Origin: Epithemia pelagica | Taxonomy: Eukaryota; Bacillariophyta; Bacillariophyceae; Surirellales; Surirellaceae | NCBI GenBank assembly: GCA_946965045.2 | Contig: OX337228.1 | Span: 5,332,001 to 5,396,000, forward strand | Direction of reading: 5' to 3' | Length of the DNA: 64,000 nt | Part shown: in pieces, positions 21,201-30,076 of the stretch | How the letters are laid out: each line of letters starts with the position of its first letter | How positions within the stretch are numbered: position 1 is the first letter of the stretch | Program-made: the position numbers and the translations under genes | Notes under the pieces: model-generated | Seen by the model: the letters and a program-made list of their open reading frames with translations, nothing else | Told to the model about the DNA's origin: nothing | Database searches by the model: none

Positions 21201-21327
21201 GTGGTTCTTCACTCGTTTCAATTGTCGACGAATTGACACCGCTTGGATCCACAGTGGGATGAATGTGATTGAAATAGCTAGTTGCACGTCCACCGGCCGA
21301 TAACGAAGCACTGCTTCCACTCGCCAT
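15259..21327 (-). CDS. Large IQ-motif protein, 2022 residues
   Basis: A single uninterrupted frame. Residues 1-1200 are disordered: a poly-Pro run near 50-65, SRSRSRSR at about 75, a lysine-rich patch at about 400, a poly-Gln run at about 445, acidic DDDDD at about 510, and six EPSPT/EPTPT units. The middle (DNA about 16440-17680) carries 17 IQ-type motifs such as AAVTIQRIVRGHLA, AASKIQAAWRGFQG and ADIIRVQSVARRYL, spaced about 20-25 residues. IQ motifs bind calmodulin or myosin light chains. No myosin motor, calponin or kinase domain is present, so it is not a myosin or an ASPM. A Lys/Glu/Arg coiled coil follows, then a Ser/Pro-rich tail ending in EEFGMI. A cytoskeletal calcium-dependent scaffold is the likely role (inference). 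Confidence 0.85.
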   Translation of the reverse strand: MASGSSASLSAGGRATSYFNHIHPTVDPSGVNSSTIETSEEPQSEFSMSSVAPPPPPPPPPPPQRQQQRLSRSRSRSRSRMARDAVLQPTISSTATFHSADPPSSASPLSNRNPPASSSAASQYSLPEPSPTNHHSNEPSPTVSRLARLKPPQEASPTMKQTASSPLTAKTEESFSSKSSVSTRGRRHRALADHLSEVSSVVSVDPPTGRDQGGRWATLGTPTAVPPIVVEETPTPSSHAHYEEITRAATTRTESLPSRVPHKPITAVAAASPTASSLATEPHSNAQSQEAMSRSVSQTPSVPHRRPQVPSRNTELVPQNRATKPGVVANQSGNAGVSRSSSVRGETLVQQAEPTQASTVRSKPQVSSTTVNPGNTTNGVVIVNSDEQSNEAPNGKKKKGFFGKIFKRGGGRNKKKNDKSTTSSSTQSVPAVGTTAQAAKKKQQQQQQQQQREEEDEPTISSAAPSKAVSSRKATETYAENVSESPKSAHAPVDLDEEEDDDDDDEGRLPPLASPPTSNKSRPDISFLHDDVSTLTGPTLHSDSHRRKSRDPLEAFSKNDSAVTEPVGHYFNFDLDEPHDIEQRPSIDPFEEPFFQPTAVEPSPTIPRKTQSKTPTEPTPTNATRMRAGEPTPTNESLRMTGEPGSTVPAAAAKRVNEPTPTNVTVRKPPKNKANTASNAKNSHGSNLRVSTLDTIDSTVPPPHTDDPLGENATQRSNAKFHDPSPRGDETPHGTAYPDPVGESPLHKMQRGPVGVVDGFTDLAPDPPLYLTSVPSVDSSDDEDNYGAEEKKSDGDGDDEMGVFTTDVSIAGSFGDGHVGAVHPTSSELSVPAVPNNVLPPPPMRRIPPPLPSPLTSRSPRAPLTPAASEETRNRSQPASSSREEPVKSALVDHGSTQVSRKTPSMAGTRQKPRPEDNMYRRNASRTTLSETMSTPKESDLTMTEPTEPEPRMAEYVPSPKPKAPLSPATASSPGEHSTYDADTGERIVHTRSPISRKSPLQRRLQKRNENAEASAASSKGDESMTSPTAKGDLTTNKKLMISSMARMNAKAVAYLHTLNGDPSPRNAWHKPTISLDDDVTPASQARGRNSFASVATDMSTPGSKDESRKFFRAYSGKFKGRRLSSKMPTPRSRLSISKKEVRFTDKVITQPAVVKTPMNRNIEIDREVVSMGFAAFRYRREMDIISGRSQRVVPSKSAKPRAPELPAPEEPEPLDPIQRAGRRLLSKASIPIQACARRYLAQKHAVDRMWALIEIQSFMRRWRAEAHLMACTLATVTIQRIGRGYCAQKQLEASRNAAVTIQRIVRGHLASAWAFDTVYAAIIIQSLARGFFAHSSYSDKRHGAIILQKTHRAKVQKDLFHEKRTAAIRVQTIWRKYIASTRYKAAVVDIIMVQSVVRTWLGRKIAARRKDALMHSSAAEIQKMWRGHQAMDNYEKYRATRKIQALCRGFVAFTKYKKRTAASKIQAAWRGFQGYTDYIFCLVDILLVQRIARRWLAIQEANRRRVGNAATKIQTVWRSHNAQFNFVKDLADIIRVQSVARRYLSHFVVHHREIQKYEEDSAATTIQSAWRGFITFSRYIIMQFEATKLQALARGVMARKNQQFKLGCCILIQAAARRYLARNVVHEVMIEQAFAASRANEMRERLSAERIQFWWSVVIECQKEKEAALVIERFFIMVKREVEKEIRRQEKRKQEKREKRRQRKMKDDKVLERVWLDGQDDMLAYSASQSTATSPESSFSGGTRKSTFPQSAKSGFELQSPTVRHESSSPTIEMVMRHEQSDVGNNPSHGGLLIADTKSIPSIRGAKKPQPITTSVVPPTPPSPSIGVDSLAFSRSEYSDDSPMSSPSPKQKLGLATPVFSARSGSSRTSDNISKYMNMYGLKSGTPRSEPSSNTKAPHFFAGEEDTEEASPQQRGKPSASSLKRHSSAPSASSPSVHGHPPRKTSMGRSPQVAKGSPSPYQKSLNAAAKASVAKEKPSSPSPRHGRMVVMNRYQRDKPNTPSNASESDESFLAGEEFGMI

Positions 21328-22728
21328 ACAACCTTTGTGTCCTTTTGACTGCTAGGTTCAGGCAGCAAGGTGACACACAACGACTTGACCTTTCAAGTAG
21401 TTGATGCGCACTCTCGAATGGGACGCTTCGATGAGATGCAAAGATGGGCTGTTGTTATGGTTTGGTTTGTGATCGAGATGTCCAAGGAAAAGGCAATGAC
21501 CGAGTTTTTTGGTCTTGTGGACTCGGAACGGAACGGAGACCGATCGATCGTGTGGATGGCTTTGTACAAGGTATAGCCTGCTCTCTCTTGGCAATACTAA
21601 TGGAGAAGAGAGATCCAATCAACTGGTGTGTTGCCGAGTCGACGATGGAGCTTTTGTCTGTTGTTTTTTTGTAAAAACACCCGCGCCACCACACTTCACA
21701 CTACAATGCATCTCGAGACGGGAGTGCGTTTGGGTATAGAAAATTCATCGGCGATCTTTGCATCGGCCGGCGCGAATTCCGGCCGACGATCGATTTCTTA
21801 GGCGCTGGAGGATCGATAGATACGGGGGATTCCGCCAGGCATCCTAAACTGGACTTAAGTAAAGGTTGGCGGTCGATTCCCGTCGTTCCGTTCATGGAGC
21901 GTGTGCGCCATTTCGCGCATGACGAGATTCTCCCACCATTGTCCGGACACAAAAGGTACGAAACACGCCATAGAGCTTGAGAGGGGAAGAAATACCACAA
22001 CAAAGCATCGAGATGGGGAGAACAAAAAGAACGGTTTGCTCCATGCCATGCCTGCATGGCATTACCGGAGAAGAAATCCCTCTCGAATCAATGTGCAATC
22101 CTTCTATTATTGTCAGAGAACTTCGCATTCTGCCAGGAGTTTGAAGGCCTGAATGATGGACCTATTCGGAATTTGTCGAAGGATAGGAGATGCCGGCAGA
22201 ACAGGGTAAACTCAAAATATTCTCCGCCTCCCTATTATGCCTTTTACCAGTGCCATGTGCCATGACACGGACGTGCTCTTTGTTATTCTGATCCAGGGCA
22301 ATGTACAATCCGTTGTCGGTTTCGAATGGTGATTTCTGGATCCTTTTGTCACGTGCAATGAATGAGAGTTGTCGGAGAGTTGTGGGAGTGTCCTGACCAT
22401 GCAGATGGATGGTAACTTTTGCCTGCATCTAAGTTGGCTCAACCGTCCCACAATCCACAATGAAAAGAAAATACTCATAGTAGGAGTAGGATCATGGGCG
22501 ACTACCTTGCTATGCGTGCTATGTGCCCACTGATATAGTTCGCGGGAGCACCCAGTCCAATGTCCAATGGCGGCGGAGACACAACGCGATTCAAGACGAA
22601 CAACAAAACAGTCCCTGGGAGTCACATACACATTTCAGAAACAGGGAACAAGGGTGTAACAGTCTCTATCGTCGTTTGACGTTCTCGGAAATTCAGGAAA
22701 GCCGTCATTCGCAGACACGAGAAGGATC
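21328..22728. other. Intergenic, about 1.4 kb
   Basis: Several short frames on both strands, none with family features, biased composition or splice-compatible continuation. One copy of the 8-mer TAGGAGTA is at 22481-22488. It contains the promoter of the IQ gene (minus) and of the protease gene (plus). Confidence 0.4.
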
Positions 22729-25097
22729 ATGATTGGCACTAGTTGTTCTACCGCCAGACGACCATGGTTGGGGGCATTGTGGTTGGTGTCCATCCTAACA
22801 CACCAAGGGACATTGGCCTCTTTGCCAACGGCCGAAATGGATGTTGTCTTATCCGATGCACCACCGACAATGGCCAAGTTCAATTTGTTGGCTTCGCAGG
22901 CTTCCTTTGGAGCCTTTCCACCGATGCGAGGAGGAGCCACTCCTGGCATTGAAGGACCTTTGCAGTTGCCTCCCGACGACAATCCACTTCTTTGCAATCT
23001 TCCATCCAGACGACGAAACACTCGCAGAACTAAGCAACAACTGCAAAACAGTGTCTTGCTCGTTCCTCGTGGAACTTGTACGTTTGAGACCAAAGCCTAT
23101 CATGCTCAACTCTTGGGTGCCAATGCAATCCTTGTACATGGATCCTTGGGCAGCCGATACATGCTCAACACCACATCTGCCGATGCAAACACGTTGGGGA
23201 AAAAGGATATCATATGGCCCCTCCCCAAGCATGATTACGATTGCGACAAGGGACGTGCCATGATCCCCGATTCGGCCTTATCGTTTGATCCCTTGCCCTA
23301 CAACTCGAAACACAATGATCCCTTGCTATCGGGAGAAACCTCGCAAAATATTTGCTTCCAAAAATCTCCCAATGGGCTCCAGAATTGTCCCTCCAAGGCA
23401 TGTTTGTTGACGGGAAATCACTCCCAAACGGGTCGTACCAATGCCATACAGTGGGAAGCCTGTTGTGCGTGGGATTTGCACATGTGGATGGATGCCGATT
23501 ATTCGTTTTATCAAGAAAATTCGACCCGAGCTCCACCCACCATTCCGGCCCTCTATGTGAACCTACGTCAGGGCCAGCGTTTGCAGCGCCATGTCCGCAC
23601 CAATGCGCTGGTACAGGTCACCTTGTTTCAACGATGGGCACCCGCCTACAATCCCAGTTCGTTCTTGATATGGATGTTGGCCGTGGCCGTTGCCGCACTG
23701 GCGGCCTATTTATCGGCTCAGGATTATCGGACCAAACTCCGACGTGTGCTCCGAGCCAAGCAACAAGGAACATCAGAGGAGAACGGCGATAACAAGGATC
23801 CGTCGCAAGAGAGATCCGAACCACCACGAGATCCTCCTCAACCACAGGAAGAAACGGTCGAACTCAATTCCTGGCATGCCGTTGGATTTTTATTCATGGC
23901 CAGTACCAGTTTGCTTGTTCTCTTTTATTTCAAAATTTATGGAATTGTCAAAGTTATGTATGCCTTTGGTTGCAGCAAGGCTCTGGCCTCCATTCTCTTG
24001 ACTCCCTTGTTCAAGCGGGGCATGCGTCACCTGAACATTCCCAACCGTGTCCTGTGGGATACTCAAATGGAAGATGTGGGCGAAATCACCCTCCGTGATT
24101 TCCTGGCACATTTGGTTGCCTACATGCTGGGTCTGGTTTGGTTGTGCATTGCCTTTGCCTTTTATCACCCTGAAACGATTCCCTTTTACTGGGTGATGCA
24201 AGACGTGTTTGGTGTTTGCATGTGCATATTGTTTTTGCAGATTGTCAAGCTCAATTCGATTCGCGTCGCGTGTATCTTATTGGTCATGTACGTATGGTGC
24301 TTGTCGTGGAGAGACGTCCTACTCTGCCAAGTCCTCTCTGACCGTGCCTTTTGTCCTATTTTTTGCCTCGTCACAGTGCTTTTTTCTACGATATATTCTT
24401 TGTCTTTGTCAGTCCTCTTATATTCAAGAAGAGCGTAATGCTGGATGTTGCTACCAGTGGAGGTCCTCCTCCCAATCCAGACTGGTGTGAAAAGTACCCC
24501 GATGATCCCCTCAATTGCCGACAACGGGGGAATCCCCTCCCAATGCTGTTCACCATACCGCGCATTGCCGACTATCGTGGCGGGTCCAACCTTTTGGGAC
24601 TGGGCGACATTGTCGTGCCCGGATTACTGATCAGTTTTGCTGCACGCTTTGATGCAGCCAAGAGCTTGTTGGGTGTCATGGGTGGTGGCAATGGATCGTT
24701 GGGACGGTCCTATCCCTGTCCCGAACAAAAATATTGCGGAAGTACTTGCTGGAATGGTGGCTACTTTTTGCCTCTTGTCATAGCCTATGCTGTTGGATTG
24801 TCCATGGCGAATGCTGCTGTGTACTGGATGGATATGGGCCAACCGGCACTTTTGTACTTGGTCCCCTGCTGTTTGGGAATGGTCCTCTTGATTGGTTGGC
24901 GACGTCGGGAGCTCACAGATCTATGGGAAGGTCCACGAGTCATTCGAACGGCCGACGTCATTTGCTACGGTGAAGAATCATCTACTCCGACGACCAGTAC
25001 GGCGCATACCCGCATTCCACAAGATGAAACTGATGACAGTGATGGAGAAGCCCTAGCTGTTCCTTCTGCCGTTGACGAGGACAACACATGCGTATAG
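22729..25097 (+). CDS. Signal-peptide-peptidase-like intramembrane aspartyl protease with PA domain (SPPL2 type)
   Basis: Exons 22729-24287 and 24377-25097 (intron GTACGT...CACAG, 89 nt) give 759 residues. There is an N-terminal signal peptide, then a lumenal PA domain (LLVPRGTCTFETKAYHAQLL, about 110-145), Cys-rich lumenal part, and about nine membrane segments. The splice joins CILLV to the YD motif: catalytic Asp525 in FFYDIFFVF (TM6), second catalytic Asp597 in LLGLGDIVVPG (TM7), and the PAL motif at 676-678 (QPALLYL). All three hallmarks of the GxGD/A22B family are intact. A PA domain plus nine TMs is the SPPL2 layout of endosome/Golgi proteases that cut type II membrane proteins. The C-terminal tail is acidic. 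Without the splice the first catalytic Asp is lost. Confidence 0.9.
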
Positions 25098-25400
25098 AAC
25101 TTTCAAGTCCGTGTGGCCATCCTATGCGATTTGGACGAAAGGCGAACAAATGACATAGAATAAGCCACGGTGTTGAACTAATGACAGTATTCATATGCAA
25201 CCATGCGAATTGCCAATAACTAATGAATAGTACAGCGTTTCGGATGGAGGAAAACCGTGAATGGGTATGGCTCATGAAAAGTACCGCGATTCGGCTGAGG
25301 GAAATCATGAATACGAATACGATACTACACTGTATGAATAATTGAACCGAGTGGACCAGGGAATAGGGAAACACTGCCGAGACGGTCCACTCAGAGATGA
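25098..25400. other. Intergenic between convergent genes, about 300 bp
   Basis: It contains the 3' ends of the protease gene (plus) and the Ycf34 gene (minus). No further gene is seen. Confidence 0.4.
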
Positions 25401-26099
25401 CTACGTCGGGACAAAGTTGGGATTGGCAAGTTTGATTTCCTCTGGCATATTTCGAATCCTGGAAGAAGATGAGGCAATCAAACTGTTAAGTTCCAATGGT
25501 CTCTTGGGACAAAAGGGCAACTTTACTTTACAAAACAACACGTACCAAAAACCCTTGTCTTCTATAAAGTCCTCACATGCGACAACATCATACTCAATAG
25601 TCGTTGCAGATGACAAATCATAGACCGTTTTCCCAACAAGTGGACTAGAGTCTTTTTCTTCTTGATTATTCGATTCAGATGCGGCGGCTAATGCTGCCTG
25701 TTCTTCCTCAGCTTGATGCTCCATGTACAAACGATCCATAACCTCATTTTGTTCGACCATTCGTATATTGGCGTGGATTGTCGGAGAACCATCTCGAGGT
25801 GTAAATGTCGGGTACTCCGTCATGTGCGGCTGGTCATGCTTTGTCTCCACAAAATGGTATGCCTCACAGTTTGTCACCCGTGCACAGTTAATACAGATGC
25901 ACATTTCTAAACTCGTGGTTGTTCGTCTTTCCAGTACAACAGCTGATTTCATCTTGTGCGCATCGGCGTGGCAACAGTCCCAACTCCAGAGCCCATCTCG
26001 TGTCGGCTTTGCTAATCTCTCATCAGAGATTGACTGAAAGGCATGAACAAACAGGCAATTAGCGAAAATTAAAGTATAAAGAAGGAACGTCCTCATCAT
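25401..26099 (-). CDS. ycf34: Nucleus-encoded, plastid-targeted Ycf34-like Fe-S protein
   Basis: 232 residues. The N-terminus is a signal peptide with the plastid-type Phe motif (LFVHAF-QS at about 17-23). Residues 66-110 match Ycf34: MCICINCARVTNCEAYHFVE, then THxxQPH-like (KHDQPHMTEYPTFTP) and TIHANIRM, with Cys67, Cys69, Cys72 and Cys78 as the cluster ligands. Ycf34 of cyanobacteria and red-algal plastids is a small Fe-S or redox protein linked to photosynthetic electron flow. Here it is in nuclear DNA, with an acidic linker and a C-terminal extension of about 90 residues absent from the short plastid version (WYVLFCKVKLPFCPKRPLE and onward). The gene is divergent from trpEG across 340 bp. 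Confidence 0.85.
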   Translation of the reverse strand: MMRTFLLYTLIFANCLFVHAFQSISDERLAKPTRDGLWSWDCCHADAHKMKSAVVLERRTTTSLEMCICINCARVTNCEAYHFVETKHDQPHMTEYPTFTPRDGSPTIHANIRMVEQNEVMDRLYMEHQAEEEQAALAAASESNNQEEKDSSPLVGKTVYDLSSATTIEYDVVACEDFIEDKGFWYVLFCKVKLPFCPKRPLELNSLIASSSSRIRNMPEEIKLANPNFVPT

Positions 26100-26439
26100 C
26101 GTCGAGGGGAGAGTTCAAAAATGATCGAACTATGGGCATAGGGATTGGGCACATAGTATCCGTATGCGACTACGGGGGGTATCTTTCCTAAGTCGGTCTG
26201 TAAGTCGTATGTCTTGTCGGAAGAGTCGCGTTTGCGAAATGAAGTTCGCCCTCAGTATTCTGCCATACGTAATTGGTATCCATCACCATCGCCCACATAT
26301 TCGTCCATCCAAGTTTGGACTTTTTGACGATTCGATCTCCTTCTTCCCTTGGGTCTTTCGATCCTTCAGAACAAGTTGCATTGCACAGAGTTGTGATTTG
26401 GTTCACACTGTCCAAGCTATCATTTCACACTGTTCCACG
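26100..26439. promoter_or_regulatory. Divergent region between Ycf34 and TrpEG genes
   Basis: 340 bp between the two start codons, both of plastid proteins. In the plus direction the TrpEG frame is open from 26164, but this upstream part lacks targeting features and is more likely 5' UTR and promoter. No known motif is evident. Confidence 0.45.
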
Positions 26440-29037
26440 ATGACTTCATTACGTGTTCGCTTTCTCCTTCTGACGTCCGTGTGCTTTTTCCATCTTTGGG
26501 TTGCATGTGATGCGTTCGTTCTGGTAAAGCCTCAGTTTGAAAGTGTAATATCTTCCTCCTCCTCCCTTGGGATGGTAGCAACATCTGCCACATCACCCAA
26601 TGGCGAAATTCCGATCGTTGCCAAGAAGGGAGGGCGAGGTGCAGCAACTGCCTCTGAAAAGGCTTTAGTCCAGGGACTGTCGTTGGGTGCACCCCCTGTT
26701 CGGCCCACAGGTGGTCACTATCTGACAAAGGGAGGTATCCAAGTGACAGCCAATGTGGAGTCCATCGATTTTTCAGCCTCGCCATCATCGGCGCCTGGCA
26801 CTTCGGGTGCTGCACTCGAGGAGTTGGTATCTCAGTTGGATGAAAAGAAGGGTGTTCTGCTTGCAAGCTCCTATGAGTTTCCTGGAAGATACGCACGTTG
26901 GTCCCTTGGATTCGTGGATCCACCCGTTGAGATATCGGGGAAAGGATCCAAGTGCACAATCAAGGCTTTGAACAAACGAGGACACATTCTAATGGAACCG
27001 TTGGAAGAACAGATGCAAAAATTAAAGGACATGGACATTCTGGAGGAGGTGCACGTGTTCACAGAAGTGAACAGCGAAAACGGAGGCGAAGTTATTGACA
27101 GAGTGCAGGTTGTGGTTTCCCCACCTCCGAGTGTTGGATCCTTTCCAGAAGAACAAAGGAGTCGGCAACCTTCTCTTTTCTCCATCGTCCGGTCCATTAT
27201 CGATGCGTTTTCGTATCAAGGAGGTGATCGACAATTGGGACTGTATGGAGCTTTCGGTTATGACCTTACATATCAGTTTGAACCCATAGATCTCAAACAA
27301 GAAAGAGACGCCGAACAACGTGATCTTGTCTTGTTTTTGCCTGATTCAATTCTCGTTGTTGACCAGGATAAGCGCGATGCTTGGAAAGTCTCCTACGATT
27401 TTTGTGCCAATGGTAAGTCCACCCAAAGCTTACCGCGAACAGGTGCAAGCGAACCGTTCGAGCCCTTTGATGAAACATCCCAAGAGCAATCCTATCAAAC
27501 TCGAGACACCCCGCCTCAGGAATTTGCAACTAGTGTGGAAAAAGCAAAGCGTGAATTTGCTGTTGGAAACTTGTTTGAAGCTGTCTTGTCCCAAACGTTT
27601 CGAGAAAAGTTGTCACCGGAACAGAAACCATCTAAATTGTTTCGAAGGCTCCGTGCTCGGAACCCGGCACCATATGGCTTTTTCATCAATCTTGGAGAAC
27701 AAGAGTACATGGTGGGAGCAAGCCCAGAGATGTTTGTTCGGTGTGAAACCATCCAAGACAATGACTATAGACCAGGTGCCATTCGTGTGGAATCTTGTCC
27801 CATTTCGGGCACTGTCGCTCGAGGGGCCGATGCCCTGGAGGATGCCCAACGCGTGAAATCGCTCATGATGAATTCCAAGGAAGAGTCTGAACTAACCATG
27901 TGTACCGATGTGGATCGGAATGACAAGTCACGGATCTGTGAACCTGGATCGGTACAAGTTATCGGTAGGAGACAGATTGAAATGTATAGTCGCCTCATCC
28001 ATACCGTCGATCACGTGGAAGGATATTTGAGGTCCGGCTTTGACGCCCTTGATGCATTCTTGTGCCACACGTGGGCTGTTACAGTAACTGGTGCACCGAA
28101 AACCTGGGCAATCCAATTCGTCGAAGACAATGAAAGGTCACCAAGGTGTTGGTACGGTGGTGCTGTCGGAATGGTCGGTTTCGATGGAGGTCTAAACACA
28201 GGCCTAACGTTGAGAACGGTTCGAATCAAGCAAGGAGTTGCAGAGGTTCGTGCCGGAGCGACATTGCTCTACGACTCCAATCCTGTGGCCGAAGAATTGG
28301 AGACAGAACTCAAGGCGTCTGCGATGATTGATGCAATCGTCCGTCAGGGACCTGAAGACGTCCCTGAGACTAGTTCTGGAAGCAGGAAGGACTCGATGAA
28401 GCAAGGAGAAGGCAAATCTGTGGTTCTGATTGACCATGAAGATTCATTCGTTCATACATTGGGTAACTACTTGCGACAAACTGGGGCTGATGTTCTGACT
28501 TTACGTAGTGGGGCGTCAGCGTTGGCAACAATCGAAGAGTTGATTTCGAAGGGCTCAAAGCCTGACTTGGTTGTGTTGTCGCCTGGCCCCGGTAATCCAA
28601 CCGATTTTGGGCTTTCAACCACAATGGACTTCCTGATCAAGCACAGAATACCAGGATTTGGTGTTTGTTTAGGATTGCAAGGAATGGTAGAACATTTTGG
28701 GGGCAAATTGGGAGTTCTTAGCTACCCCATGCATGGAAAGCCATCTCACGTGTCATTGACAGTTGAAGGACAAGCAGAAGGAAGCATATTTTCTTCTCTT
28801 CCCGAATCTTTTGACGTTGCCCGGTATCATTCTCTTCACGGTATCAAGGAAATGATGCCGTCGTGTCTTAGTGTGACAGCGCAGAGTGAAGATGGAATTG
28901 TCATGGGAATACAACACAAGGAGCTTCCGTACGCTGCGGTACAATTCCACCCCGAGTCAATTCTCACCAGTCCTGTTCATGGAATGACCATCCTCGGGAA
29001 CACTCTTGGCTGTCTACAATACAATGAAATGGACTAA
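26440..29037 (+). CDS. trpE(G): Anthranilate synthase, fused TrpE-TrpG, plastid-targeted
   Basis: 865 residues from ATG 26440, chosen because it starts a signal peptide (TSLRVRFLLLTSVCFFHLWV) with the CDAF-VL plastid motif; the open frame begins 92 codons earlier at 26164. The TrpE half (about 100-620) has CPISGTVARG, the ELTMCTDVDRNDKSR-type active-site block, and HTWAVTVTGAPKTWA. A short Lys-rich linker leads to the TrpG glutaminase half (about 660-860) with Cys743 (GFGVCLGLQG), His837 and Glu839 (FHPES). The WYGGAVGMVGFDGGLNTGLTLRT stretch is that of the bacterial TrpE(G) fusions of alphaproteobacteria, rather than p-aminobenzoate synthases. It converts chorismate and glutamine to anthranilate, the first step of tryptophan synthesis, in the plastid. 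Confidence 0.93.
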   Translation: MTSLRVRFLLLTSVCFFHLWVACDAFVLVKPQFESVISSSSSLGMVATSATSPNGEIPIVAKKGGRGAATASEKALVQGLSLGAPPVRPTGGHYLTKGGIQVTANVESIDFSASPSSAPGTSGAALEELVSQLDEKKGVLLASSYEFPGRYARWSLGFVDPPVEISGKGSKCTIKALNKRGHILMEPLEEQMQKLKDMDILEEVHVFTEVNSENGGEVIDRVQVVVSPPPSVGSFPEEQRSRQPSLFSIVRSIIDAFSYQGGDRQLGLYGAFGYDLTYQFEPIDLKQERDAEQRDLVLFLPDSILVVDQDKRDAWKVSYDFCANGKSTQSLPRTGASEPFEPFDETSQEQSYQTRDTPPQEFATSVEKAKREFAVGNLFEAVLSQTFREKLSPEQKPSKLFRRLRARNPAPYGFFINLGEQEYMVGASPEMFVRCETIQDNDYRPGAIRVESCPISGTVARGADALEDAQRVKSLMMNSKEESELTMCTDVDRNDKSRICEPGSVQVIGRRQIEMYSRLIHTVDHVEGYLRSGFDALDAFLCHTWAVTVTGAPKTWAIQFVEDNERSPRCWYGGAVGMVGFDGGLNTGLTLRTVRIKQGVAEVRAGATLLYDSNPVAEELETELKASAMIDAIVRQGPEDVPETSSGSRKDSMKQGEGKSVVLIDHEDSFVHTLGNYLRQTGADVLTLRSGASALATIEELISKGSKPDLVVLSPGPGNPTDFGLSTTMDFLIKHRIPGFGVCLGLQGMVEHFGGKLGVLSYPMHGKPSHVSLTVEGQAEGSIFSSLPESFDVARYHSLHGIKEMMPSCLSVTAQSEDGIVMGIQHKELPYAAVQFHPESILTSPVHGMTILGNTLGCLQYNEMD

Positions 29038-29065
29038 TAATGGTTGCTGTAGATGATGTTTCTAT

Positions 29066-29833
29066 CTAAAATAGACCAAAAAATTTCTTCCTCAATTTCT
29101 ACAGTGTAGCAGTGAACAAATGATGAGTTCAAAGTAAAAATCTCGTCGAAAGAGAAACTCAGCTGAGTTTCACGTACCTGCTCATCTTGTTCAAGTTCTT
29201 GGAGCAATGCATCCTTCTTTTGCTGCGCAGCAATGGCGGCATCTTCGCGTTGCTTCAATTGCTTCGACGTCAACTCAACCGTCTTCTTATATTGAGTGGG
29301 TGATTCAAAAACAAGCTTCACTGGACCCGAACGGACTCGGATAGCGGCCAGAACTCGGGTAAGACCGGCTCCACGACAGCTCCACATTTGATCGCCAAAC
29401 GTAGCACTGCACATAGTAACAATATCTCCTTCCTTGACCTAAAGAGGTTCAAACGGCTGAGGCTCGTGGTTTCTGATCATGATGTGTCGTGTCGCTAATA
29501 TCCAAGTCGGTTCTATCCCTTTCTTTCACGGTATCTTACCTTGCCAGTTCGTGCCGCATTACCCTTGGGTGCAACTGTTTCCACGTAAACGTTGCGGTAT
29601 CCATCTTCCTTTAGAATCAGCCCAAGGGGTCGAATGAGCTCCACAACATTGTCTTCGGCACCCGCAGATCGTGACTGGCGGGCCCACCGCATGAACTCCT
29701 CGTCGGCGTCTCCCTTTGCCATTGACAACGCCATCTCTTTATTCGAGAATCCATTCCCTCCAAAACAAAATGCATTTGTTCCGACGAGAGTCGCAATGAC
29801 GAGAGTGACGATAAACTCTTTAAACGCAATCAT
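29066..29833 (-). CDS. Plastid-targeted PDZ-domain protein, three exons
   Basis: Exons on the minus strand are 29540-29833, 29178-29438 and 29066-29098, with GT-AG introns (GTAAGA and GTACGT donors); 195 residues. The N-terminus is a signal peptide with the plastid motif TNAF-CF. A PDZ-like fold spans about residues 60-140: GLILKEDGYRNVYVETVAPK, then GNAARTGK from exon 1, joined to VKEGDIVTMCSATFGD and LVFES in exon 2. A Lys/Gln/Glu helix follows, and the tiny third exon ends the protein in KLRKKFFGLF. Reading through the second intron would give an unlike, longer tail. PDZ domains bind C-terminal peptides, often in plastid scaffold or protease proteins, but no protease domain is present. It ends 28 bp from the convergent trpEG gene. 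Confidence 0.8.
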
Positions 29834-30076
29834 TTCTTATGCTTCTTTATTCTAGTGTCGTGGATTGTGGATTATGTTGTCACAGCATATTCACGATGGC
29901 CGTCTTTTCTCGACATTTCATCTCAATCTGACAACTGTGGTCTGACACAATAAGCGAACTTCACCTTACCGGACAGGAACACGTCATTATATTTAACACG
30001 ACTCATATACGACTTTTAAGCGACCAGGGTAATTTTCGTCATGCCATCGGCACCCATCATCCATCATATAGACTAT
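29834..30076. other. Intergenic, 243 bp
   Basis: Promoter side of the PDZ gene and 3' side of the kinase gene. Nothing else is seen. Confidence 0.4.

Noticed and set aside
26164-26439. Start of TrpEG at the first ATG of the open frame
   Set aside because: It would add 92 residues before a perfect plastid signal peptide, which must be at the N-terminus to work.
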